The position numbers and the translations under genes were made by a program. Positions 53,998 through 64,000 of a DNA stretch of 64,000 nt are shown here, in pieces. Under the pieces are notes generated by a model. It made no database searches, had not been told where the DNA came from, and saw only the letters and a program-made list of their open reading frames with translations. Location of the stretch: assembly GCF_964204865.1 (NCBI RefSeq), contig NC_135260.1, forward strand, positions 7,440,001 through 7,504,000. Reading direction: 5' to 3'. Position 1 is the first letter of the stretch. Each line of letters begins with the position of its first letter. The DNA is from Styela clava. Its lineage: Eukaryota > Chordata > Ascidiacea > Stolidobranchia > Styelidae.

Positions 53998-56900
53998 ATG
54001 GCGTCTAGTTTTGTACAGCGATTGAATATAATTGGATTTTCTGTTGTTTCGAGTAAAAAAAATATCGACTTCAATAGGAGAATGTGGATCGCTGCTTTTG
54101 TATTTGTGGCATTCATTTTATTGCTTATCATGTATGGGAATTATGTCATGAATCAGCCAAAAAGAGGAGTAATGTATGAAGGTAAGAATCAAAATATATA
54201 TATTGTAAGCATCAAGTTTGCATTCTCTAGAATCTAATTCATTGATTCCTATCTTTAATGCGCCTTGTCAACGCACTCTGCTCGCTATCATAGGCATAGA
54301 CTGGCTGTGGTGTCAAAGTGCATACCGGCTGACTGTTGATTAGGCTATAGCAGTGGTAGCAGGTACCGTTGATATTAGCGGATAGTTGCAATTGAGATAA
54401 TAAACAGTTATGCCAATTAACAACATACAAAGATTGCTGATTTAACATGTTAGCGTCGGGTTACTGTAACGTCAGGCTGACAGTAGTCCCTCATTTTTGC
54501 ACCTCACAGACTAAGATACTACTATAATTCGGCAAGAGCTTTCGTCATCTACGATCAACAAACAGAACGCAAATGCGAGCTCGAAAGGGACGTTCGTGAT
54601 TATAAACGACTTTCACCATTTACTAACAACGTCGCTTTAGCGATTACTGAAAAACTCAAATATTATTCAATTTTTATTGAAAATATATTCATTTCTTCCG
54701 AACTATTTAAGAAAAAGGCTGGATTAAATATGAAATCAAAGAAGATTCTCAGAAAACATCTGAGGAAAGAGATCGCGATAAATTATTAGTTGAATATGAA
54801 GCAGCCAAGAGAACGTTAGCAAAAATTTTCCAAAAAGTGAGGTTTGCCACAGTTTTGAAACGTTTTTCTTCATTTTGGTGTGCTTTTACTTTTTAAGTTT
54901 TAAAATTACAGTTTATTATGCAATTTGATTCTCAATTGTAAACACAGGTCATGAAAATGCCGGTAAACACTAACGCAACCGGAGCCAGTTTTGTTGTAAT
55001 TCATTTAAAAACGATTCAAGTATATGAAAATTGTTTATCATGTACGAAAGGCTTTTTATACAAAACCTTTCATTTATTCCCATTAATCATTTATAATAAC
55101 AACATAATTTTAACAAAGTTCGAGGCAACATTCTTCGTTGATGATCACGGTATCGCGTTACCTATACCTACTGCCGAAATCTTTTGTCAAACATCCCAAT
55201 GATACATATTTTGGCGAACTATTATCGGTAAGCCACTATTTTATTAACAGCCGCTTATTAGTATTGATACAGCGAAATCATGAGCTCATAATAATAAAAA
55301 ATAGCAATGCATGAAAATGTTATAATCAAGTGTGAATTGGAATATAATATATTAAAACTGGTTCAGTCATGTAGATATGTCCTTCTACTTGTTTTGTGCG
55401 ATCCTACAAAAAGAACATATTCAGATTATTTCCAGGAGGTAACAATCTATCGACTTATATTGTATTTTTCTTTATGCTCATGATTCAAGCACTTATAGTT
55501 ACAAAGGCATTTCATTTTTTAATTTCTGTCCTATTGTTATAATCTGTACAGGATATTCAAAAGAATGTCGCGTAGGCGTGAACTTTGATAATTTGGCATT
55601 TGTGATTGAACTCTTGTTTTGGTATCGATGACGTTTATAACATTATTATGATTGGTATTTCAAATTAAATTTTTCGGAACTTGCTTTCCAGATTTTCCCA
55701 ACAACATGTAAATAATAGCATGGACGAATCATAATGATTTTATTTATTGATTCCATAACAGATATTGATGCACACTATTAACGCAACAAAAACGTTTGAA
55801 CAATTGGCTGATGACCTCTTTCTCTACTCCGCCAATTTAAATGAAAAAATGAATATGAGCGGATGGGAAATGTTATATATTGAACAGTTAAAAAAAGAAA
55901 AGATTACTAACCATATACTAACAACTGGACTGTATTACTATCATTTACTAAGGTAGACGCCATTCTTATGTTTGTTGTTAATGTTAGTATTTTTCATCTT
56001 GTTATGGAAAATCGCTTTTCTCATCAACTACTGGACCAAGTTCTTTGCAATTCTCGGTGGTTAACAGATTGTTGATGTCACTAGAAGGCTATTATTAAAT
56101 TACTATTAGTTTGGATTTATGGGAACACTGTTTTTATTCCGCCGATCGTGACGTTTTACTCTTGCGAACTCGGTTCTACTGCTAAGTGTGAGTAGCGTCG
56201 GCTTTCGACACTGCGGTTAGTTATTGGACCTTCTGTCCATATATTTGAGCTTTTCTCCCTCATTTTTTTGATGTTTTTTTCTCAGTCCTAATAAAGATGA
56301 AAAACTTATAGAATGAAGTACTAGTCACTAGTTTTTTTCGCTTCGCCAATCGTGACACATCGATGTAGATGCAAAATGTCGTAAGCAGTTTGACACTACG
56401 CTACTGTAATTATTTTCAATATTTATATTTCATACAGATGGTATATTGTGTTCAATATGAGCGATATATACGTTGTAGACGGTGAAGAACTTATATCTAA
56501 TCCTGCTAAAGTCATAAAAGAGGTGGGTGTACATAAACTATTCGACCAATAACTTTAATTCCAGATCAAATTAATTAGAGGAATTAGAGAGTAAAACCCA
56601 GATTCAAAGATAGATGCTTTAAAGCAGCATTTTTTTCAATTTTCGATTTTCATTGATAAATACAAGTTGTTTATATTATTTCAATTCTCTACGCACAGAA
56701 ATTAATTCAACTAAATAATTAAATGATTAGAAAAATTTGTCATGACTCTCGTTTATATAATTCTCTCATTTTTAAGGTTCAAGACTTTCTGCACATTCCA
56801 GAGTTTGTCTTACCAGAAAATATTCGAAAGGGACCGTCTGGATTTTATTGCTTTGCCAAACCTTTAGTAGTAGAAAGAAACGGCGTTTTAGTCGCTGGAA

Positions 56901-57052
56901 CAGCACGTACGTTTTGTATGACTGGAAAGGGAAGGACTAGAAAAGGAGCATGGGGTGTCGCGAACCCCAAATATATGGAAAAACTGCGCTCATTTTTTGC
57001 ACCATTCAATGAAAAACTGTATAAACTACTCGGTCGCAGATTTAATTGGTGA
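53998..57052 (+). pseudogene. Sulfotransferase copy D1 lacking PAPS-binding exons
   Basis: Exons present: 1 (53998-54181), 2 (54712-54836), 5 (55762-55952), 6 (56438-56522) and 7 (56777-57052), all open with normal splice sites. Exon 3 and most of exon 4 are gone: intron 2 sequence runs to ATATGTCC (about 55380) and joins directly to CTTCTACTTG inside exon 4, whose 3' end and donor remain. The loss removes the PAPS loop and the catalytic EKTPAYF, so enzyme activity is not expected. Exons 3 and 4 total 339 bp, so splicing exon 2 to exon 5 would keep the frame and give about 286 residues (anchor, stem and C-terminal half). It is closest to gene C, which it mirrors. Poly(A) signals lie at 57137 and 57158. 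Confidence 0.87.
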
Positions 57053-58739
57053 CGACTGATTAGAAGTTATTTCAACTGCGTCATCCTGAACATACTATAG
57101 AATAGACTATAGACATTATACCACTTGATTTATAGCAATAAAAAGATATTCTATGATAATAAATTTGTTAGTACTGGGTTACCCACTCGCTTCCATGAAG
57201 ACGAGTGTGCTAGGAAACGCTTCTCAGTTTCTATCTACCTCGACCCCAACCAGCAGCGAAAGATATTTATACATGTAAAATATGTAGCGTAAAAGTAGTA
57301 AATGGTTTCATTGAGAACACGGGAATGTTGTAAATACTCTATTATAAGCGTCAATACCAATACTTTTATGATATAATCAAGTTACTTAATTTTAGTCACT
57401 TTAATATTGTGAACTTTTAAAAATTGCATCTATTTTAAATGAATTAAAACCCATATTGATTGCAAGACTTGTGTTTACTTGGATAGTAATCTGCCATATA
57501 CTTAGAAAACTGTTACTTGTTTCTTAAATTGACCAGCGCGTTATCTTCCTGTATGCAGATATCTGTTTTAACAATCGAGAATTCAATTTCGTTTATCATG
57601 GTTATTATAATGCAGCAAAAACTTCCTAACTTTCAAATTATGTGAATGAATGTTTAGCGGAAGTTAGACCCCGAAAAATCTTGTCAAGACCCCGCTGTGG
57701 GTCGCGACCTGGAGTTTGGGAACCAATGCCATAGAGCTAACAAAAGAAAATATTCTATCGACAATAACAATCTTCAACCACTAAACAATTCCGAAGCAAT
57801 CGGTTCAGTAGTTGGAAAAAAGTGATATTTTTCAAAGCTAAAATCTAGGACAAGATGTGGCAGTTTCTCAAGCAGTTTGACAGCAAGCCGAGTAAGCTCA
57901 TTTCCAGTTCATTTCAAACGCTGCGCGTTTTTCAGTCATACTTGCATGATTGATAAAATGTGGCTAAAAATTAAGAAAAATAGCGTTCACTAAATTCCCT
58001 AAAGCTTCTCAAGTTCCTAGAGTATCGAGACGAAAGACGACTTATTCGAAAGAGTGTTTCTTCTGCGGAAGGTGGCGTTTTTGGGATTTCAATTTTCGAC
58101 ATGGTTAACCAAAAAATATTTGAAAATGGTTAACTAGAATTGTGAAAATATTGGAAGTTTCATAACTTTTGGCGAGTTTTTTCGTTGTTACCATGGAAAC
58201 GAAACTCCAATCCGAATCTTCTACAAAACGCACAGTACTAGGGTGACAGGATAAACCCGCGTGTGAAATTTCACTAGATCGGTCTAGCCGTTAAGACGCG
58301 AGATCTGGACGGACAAAACGACCGATAACAAGGGTCTCCTATAGCCAGGGCTGCCATAACGTCCTTATTTCTAAGATTTGTCTTGTCTTGAAGGTTTTTG
58401 TCTAAGAAAATGTTTTTGTACTCATTTCTAAGAAACGTCCTTATTTTATGGGTAGAGGTTCTTATACCAGACACTTAGATTGGTCAATTTGAATGAATTT
58501 GCTTGAAATGACATTAGAACCTCATTGATTGCTACGCGCATTCATTACGTAATAATAACAGCAAATTATTACGCCCGCAGGGTACAACGCTGAAATTCAT
58601 GACGAGATGTGGCAGTTTTTTAAGCAGTTTGACAGCAAGCCGAGTAAGCTGAAGAATACAATATGAGTTAGCTAAAATAAATTAATCCTGGATCAAAGTT
58701 AAGTTGGTAATTCCGGATGAATTTGCTTTACACAAAATC
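57053..58739. other. Intergenic stretch between D1 and D2
   Basis: No full exon. It mirrors 41630-43280: hAT end finishing at 57728, degraded cassette (about 57836-57895), and an intact cassette (58581-58666) shortly before D2 exon 1. Confidence 0.65.
58581..58666 (+). other. Exon-like cassette upstream of D2
   Basis: An 86-bp frame follows CCCGCAG, with peptide core HDEMWQFFKQFDSKPSKLKN, and ends TGA. It lies 73 bases before the D2 start codon. Function unknown. Confidence 0.5.
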
Positions 58740-61700
58740 ATGGCGTCAAGTTTTGTGCAACGATTGAGAACATTCGGATTTTATGTTGTTTCGAGTAAAA
58801 AAAGAATCGACTTCGATAGGAGAATGTGGATAGCTGCTTTGGTATTTGTGGCATTCATTTTATTGCTTATCATGTATGGGAATTATATCATGAATCAACC
58901 AGAAAGAGGAACAATATATGAAGGTAAGAAGCAAAATAATACATTCTCTAATATATAATTCGGTGCTCCCGAAGTATTCGTACCAAGATGCCGCACAACC
59001 TGAACATAGCATGTATACCAAGTTTGGGTTGTTCAGGTTATGCGTCATCTTGGTACAAATACTTCCGGAGCTCCTCTCATTCATTGATTCCTATCTTTAA
59101 TGCGTGTTGTCAACGCGTTCTGCTCGCTAGCACAGACGTAGGTTGACTGTGGCGTCAAAGGTGAGCTGGCTGGCTGTTGATTAGGCCATAGCAGTATAGT
59201 AGCACATACCGTTGGGATTAATAAATACTTATAGTTAATATAATAAGAAGTTATGCCTATTGACAACATACAAAAATTGTTGTTTTGAAAAGTTTGCGTC
59301 AGGTTACCGTGAAGTCTGGCTGACCGTTGGCTCCTATTTCTGCACCTCGCTCTCAGTTATTTCTAGAGAGATTTCGTCATCTACTGTCAACGAACAGAAC
59401 GCAAAAGCGAGCTCAAAAACGACGTCCGTGTTTGTGAACGACTCTCACTATTTCTAAAGTTTATATCTCATAACGTCACTATGTTGATATCCAAGCGGGA
59501 ACAATCAAAACTACATTGCGATAAAACATTGTGATCGGATAACAGTGTCGCTTTGAAGATTACTGAAAAATATCATATAATAGTCAATTTTATTGAAAAT
59601 ATATTCACTTCTTTCGAACTATTTAAGAAAATGAGTGGGTTGAATATGAAATCAAACAAGATTACAAGAAAACATCAAAGGAAAGACATCGCGATAAACT
59701 ATTAGTTGAATATGAAGCAGCCAAAAGAGCGTTATCAAAAGTTTTTCAAAAGGTGAGGTTTGCCACCATTTCGAAGCGTTTTTCTTCATTTTGGTATGAT
59801 TTTATTTTTCATGTTTCAAAATTGCATCTTATTTTGCAATTTGATTCCCAATTGTAAACGCAGGCCATGCAAAATGTCATTACATACTAACGTAACCGGC
59901 GTCGGTTGTTGTAACTCATTTGACACACTATTCAACTATAAGAAAAAGGTTCACCATGTCTCCTTTCCCATACCCACTGACCAAACTTTTGTCCCCAAAG
60001 GAGAGGGAACGCGATAAGCTATTAATTTTGGTGAAAGTTTCACGAAGGGTGAGATTATTAGATTTTGAAAAGTTGGTTTTGTTCTATTCTTACTTTTACT
60101 ATAATATATAATAAATTCATTTCTATAAAATAGCAGCAATATGTTTCATACTTGTATCTTGCAACGCCATTTGATCCGTATACAAACACAACTTGAGCTG
60201 TTCTGTTATGTTTCATTTGCAATCAATTCAAGCTTATGAAAAAAAAATATAACTTCACAAGATCGGCGATTTCCATGATAGCAATTTTATATCTTCAGCC
60301 ACCAGTTCAGCGTGCACCAGATGTCATTGGAATCGGGGTTGAGAAGTGTGGAACAGGTGCTCTTAGGAGTTTACTTCGTATGCACCCGATGATCAAAGTA
60401 GCACCTAAAGAACCTCACTTTTTTGAACAACCGAATTTATATAAATTGGGCCTAAAAGCATACACGTGAGAATGTTATCATTGTAACTAACTTTGTATAG
60501 TGGTTCAGATCCTAATTTATGAAATAAACTAATATATACTATATGGTATATGCAATTGTTTGATTACTAGCTGCTAACAGAACATTATCTATTCAAAATC
60601 GGATCCTCTATTGCGTGAACGAGGATCAAGAAAAAGGTTTCAAACAATATATTATTTTGGAACTAAATTACAAACAAACCCATAAAATATTTATTTAAAG
60701 ATCTATAAAATGTTAAAAAAATTAAGTAGCTGAATATCATCGAATAAGATTCTCAGCGACAAAAATACTTAAAGACAAAAATATAAAACAAACTGTTATT
60801 GTGGTGTTGTTTGAAATATAAGTACAGTATTTTTGTTGTTCAGACGTATGTTGGCCAAAGTTTTACCTCACGAAATATCATTTGAAAAAACACCGGCCTA
60901 CTTCAACTGGGGACTCGCGACACCAGAACATCTTCGAGACCTTGTTCCTCACGCCAAACTTTTACTTGTTTTGTGCAATCCAACCGAAAGAACATATTCA
61001 GATTATGCCCAGGAGGTAATATTCTACTTTTTCGTCGTTGTATTATATAGCAGAATTTTAATGTAAAACGAGGGAGCGATGCTCAAATATATGGACGGCC
61101 GCCAAAACGAAGTAGTACGGTTTGCAATCTGCCACAGTAGACTACCGGTACCGTAGTCTTCACGATTTACGCGGAACCGCAATAGGTGTACAATACTTGA
61201 TGACGACTTACCAACTTTCATACGAAACTTACGAATGCCCCATTATTAACTATGTTCTAAAATGCATAAATATGAATACAAAAAGCAAATTAAACATCGC
61301 ATGTGGTTGGGCGGTGGATGATATGAGGGATATTTGTTTCGTTGAGTCCCAATTCTGTACTGGAGTAGGTTTGCCGTAATACTGTATGTCAGTGTTTTTT
61401 TTAGGGTACACCATATACTAGATCAGGGGTTCTTAACCCGCCAATGCATATTTTGCCCCCACGCACGATAACCCCCCAGCACGATAAAACTATGAATTGT
61501 GTCTTCACAGCAAATAGATGAATTACGTATTGTTACGTAATAATTGAGTTTCTTAGCTTCTCATCGCCCCCTCCATCTACCTTCGGCAGTGCGCTTTAAA
61601 ACAGTATTACACTGCGTCCAGCTTAAAAGCAATAAGTCACGGCTACAAACAGAAAGAAAGTAAACGAGGAAAATAGGGTTTTCAAATCTGCGTGGAACAA

Positions 61701-63226
61701 TAAATTTGCTTTTCTAGAGATAAATGGGAAACCCATGTGTCTTATTTGTCAAAGGAGCAAGCCGAGGCTAGTAAATTTACAACGACACCACGAACTGAGT
61801 TCAAAATTGCATATCAAAGATTTTAAATTACTTTTGAACAGAATGCAGACTCAGAACTCTCATTAAGAATAAAACGAGAATATCGGTCGGAGACCGAAGA
61901 CTTATCGATCGAAACTGCGGTTTCAATTCATGACTCTATAGCGACACCGCGTGTCCCATCACTGATTAATTAATAACTCGCTAATTATACGACATAAAAT
62001 TAATAGGCTTCTGGTCCGAGATATGAAGAATGCACATGCAAAATTTGGAGCAGACCACGCCTTCGTGAGATATCGCGTGCATCTAACAGACAAACAGACA
62101 AATATCTATCAACATACTTACCGATCTAAAGATCGATAAGTAACAATTGTAAAACGTTTTTGTAATTGAAAAGCATTGTTGCTGTTAGGTATAATTATAT
62201 TTTTTCTATGTTGTGAAATTATGTCATAGTTTTCGCTAGGGGAGAAGTTGCAGCTGCAAACTTACGAATGCCCCATCAACTATGTTTTAAAATGCATAAC
62301 AATGAATACAAAAAGCAAATTAAACATCAGTATCGAACTAATAAATGAATTAAATAGTACAAATAAATGGTAATATTATTCTGCGGCCCGTCTTATCTTT
62401 TGTGGTCAAAAGCGGCCCCTTTACCTGGGAAGTTTACACACCGCACTCTACGAAACAAGTACAGTACGACAGGTGAGAGAGTGAACGACGAATTCTAAAA
62501 CGGCACAGGGAAGCGAGCGTCCGCTCAAAAAATTGACTGAAAGCATCGGCCAAAGGTCATGAAATGGGTAATGCACACACTAAACGAATGCCATAAAAAC
62601 TTTTGAAATAATCAAAATTAATAATCTTCTAGCGATCCATACGTACATTTCGTGTCCAATGATTTTTTTTAGTCCACATAAAATTACTGTCATATCGACT
62701 CGATCTTAAGTTTTATAACAGATAATGATGGGTCATCTCAATAAAAACACAACGTTTGAACAAATGGTTGATGATCTTCTTGTCTACTCCGCTGATTTAA
62801 CTGCAAAAATGAATGAAAGCGGAACGGAAATGGAATATATTGAGCAGTTATTTAAAAAAAGGAGTACTAACCATGTACTAACAACTGGATTGTATTACTA
62901 TCATTTACTAAGGTAAATAATATTCTTCATTTTTTGAGTCCTAATTATACTACAAACTTTTGCCAAAGCAATAGTTATTTGTCATGCTAGCAGTTGGTAT
63001 CAATGAGGCATCTTGTTCGGAGGAAGGAATCATAACTTCATTAAAGATACTAATAATATATATCATTTTATCAAACGCGACGCGTTGTGACAAGTCCTTC
63101 TGTTGGCATCATAACTTTGCTGTTGTCATCATGTTTCACAGATGGTATAAAGTGTTCAACATGAGTGATATCCATATCGTAGACGGTGAGGAACTTATAT
63201 CTAATCCTGCCAAAGTCATAAAAGAG
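58740..63226 (+). CDS. Heparan-sulfate 3-O-sulfotransferase-like gene D2 (last exon beyond window)
   Basis: Six exons: 58740-58923, 59628-59752, 60299-60465, 60844-61015, 62722-62912 and 63142-63226. They encode 308 residues, in phase, of an expected 399 or so; exon 7 should lie just past 64000. Start MASSFVQRLRTFGFYVVSS, signal anchor, stem NEWVEYEIKQDYKKTSK, PAPS loop EKCGTGALRSLLRMHP, EPHFFEQP, EKTPAYFNWGL, PTERTYSDYAQE, NATK-type site replaced by NTTF, and HIVDGEELISNP. It is closest to gene B, which it mirrors, but keeps the normal start codon. Intron 4 holds a hAT remnant with part of a transposase. Read-through of the exon 6 donor would add a short tail and stop at 63310, as in B. Confidence 0.85.
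58963..59076. mobile_element. Small palindromic MITE in D2 intron 1
   Basis: Mirror copy of 41257-41373, with ends CGGTGCTCCCGAAGTATTCG and AATACTTCCGGAGCTCC. Confidence 0.8.
61424..62440 (+). mobile_element. hAT remnant in D2 intron 4
   Basis: The left end CAGGGGTTCTTAACCCGCC follows TACTAGAT (61416-61423) directly. The right part (62200-62440) matches the hAT fragment in gene B (38990-39180) in inverse orientation, but its final terminus is lost. It includes a zinc-finger fragment of a transposase (61636-61866). Confidence 0.7.
61636..61866 (+). pseudogene. hAT transposase N-terminal (BED-like zinc finger) fragment
   Basis: The open stretch reads ...RVFKSAWNNKFAFLEINGK, then PMCLICQRSKPRLVNLQRHH and ELSSKLHIKDF before a TAA at 61864. 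The Cys-x2-Cys followed by a His-rich helix (HHELSSKLH), after an aromatic-rich lead, resembles the BED-type finger at the start of hAT transposases. No start codon is obvious and no catalytic domain follows, so it is a fossil. Confidence 0.65.
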
Positions 63227-64000
63227 GTGGGTGTTCATGACAAATTTGCCCAAATCACAGGTGCGGTAAACACCATGCGTGAATTGACAAAACAGGCTGA
63301 TATATACTGAATTTTAAATCCATTGCATCAGATGGATGCATGGTGTATTAAATTTGCCATTTTTTCGCATAACCCTAAACTGGTACATAAACTAAAGGAG
63401 TACTTTTTTTTGTTTAGAGAGCGATGCTCAAATATATGGACACGAAAATCAAAGCGAATCTACCTTTGAGTACCGGTACCGTAAAAAAACTTCCGATTTT
63501 CGCGTAGCACGAGGGAGGTCAAAAAACCGCTACAAATAATTAGTATTCATTTTCAAGAGGTCATCACACAAAATTTCGAAGTACAAAACGAATCACACAG
63601 AGCCCACAGAGTTTTGGAATATATAAAAGTAATAGCGAACTTCTCGCGAAAAATACGATCTTCAACCGCGGGAAATTTCAAAGAAATCGATCCAGGAGTT
63701 AATAAGAAACGATACGATGACAACAAGAAATAAATACCAACAAGAAAAACAACATGATAAAAAAAAACGTTCAATAGGTCCATTTCGTGTCCAATAACAA
63801 GCCGCTGCAAAATTCTCAGTACAAAAACGAAATATACTAAATTAATAAAAAAAAAGAAATGGTTTTGAACAGAATAAAAAAACTTCCATCATTGACTTTG
63901 CTTCATATATTTACACCATTTTTGGACACGTCAGTGGACCTATGGATCGTTTTGGTATTTCTGTTGTTGTTCTTCATCATTATAAAATCGCTTTTTTCTT
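63227..64000. other. D2 intron 6, start of fold-back element
   Basis: No exon. From about 63417 (AGAGAGCGATGCTCAAATAT) it matches the fold-back element of gene B intron 6 in mirror orientation. D2 exon 7 would be expected to the right of the window. Confidence 0.7.

Larger units (their letters stand above)
26166..64000. repeat. Inverted and tandem sulfotransferase gene cluster
   Basis: Copies in order: A(+), X(-, exon 1 only), B(-), C(-), E(+, remnant), LINE(-), F(-, remnant), D1(+), D2(+). Exon sizes 184, 125, 167, 172, 191, 85 and 276 bp are conserved between copies apart from the lesions noted. B resembles D2 and C resembles D1 more than other copies, including intron transposons, so the cluster grew by inverted duplication of a two-gene unit. 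Confidence 0.85.

Overview
The window is eukaryotic nuclear DNA from an animal. It is AT-rich, genes are split by GT-AG introns, and hAT-type transposons, MITEs, tRNA-derived SINEs and an RNase-H-bearing LINE are abundant. An invertebrate deuterostome, perhaps an ascidian tunicate, would fit the repeat mix and the expanded sulfotransferase family, but nothing here proves the species.

Layout. Bases 1-3949 are non-coding with small repeats. Bases 3950-9231 (minus strand) hold a complete four-exon SKP1 gene (163 aa), the adaptor of SCF ubiquitin ligases; its introns carry a textbook hAT insertion and a SINE split by another transposon. Bases 9232-18485 are a transposon-rich gap with SINEs, several target-site-flanked elements, a piggyBac-like element nested in a larger element, and an SNRPG-like retropseudogene. 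Bases 18486-22551 (minus) encode an unidentified two-pass membrane protein in five recognised exons. Bases 22552-26165 are mostly repeats.

From 26166 to the right edge lies a rearranged cluster of heparan-sulfate 3-O-sulfotransferase-like genes, each with the same seven-exon plan: membrane anchor, coiled stem, PAPS-binding exon, catalytic/PAPS exon, and three exons of the C-terminal half. Order and strand: A (+, complete, 399 aa); X (-, orphan exon 1); B (-, complete, 404 aa, altered start); C (-, complete, 399 aa); E (+, remnant); LINE (-); F (-, remnant); D1 (+, PAPS-binding exons deleted); D2 (+, exons 1-6, last exon off the window). B and C on the left mirror D2 and D1 on the right, so about 36-49.9 kb and 52.5-64 kb are the arms of a large diverged palindrome whose centre sits in the LINE. 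A and B are also tail-to-tail.

The sulfotransferases would sit in the Golgi as type II membrane proteins and modify glycosaminoglycans. All complete copies lack an arginine normally used to hold the PAPS 3'-phosphate and two basic substrate-contact residues of the family, so their specificity or activity may differ. A short exon-like cassette with a conserved reading frame lies upstream of exon 1 in several copies and has no assigned function.
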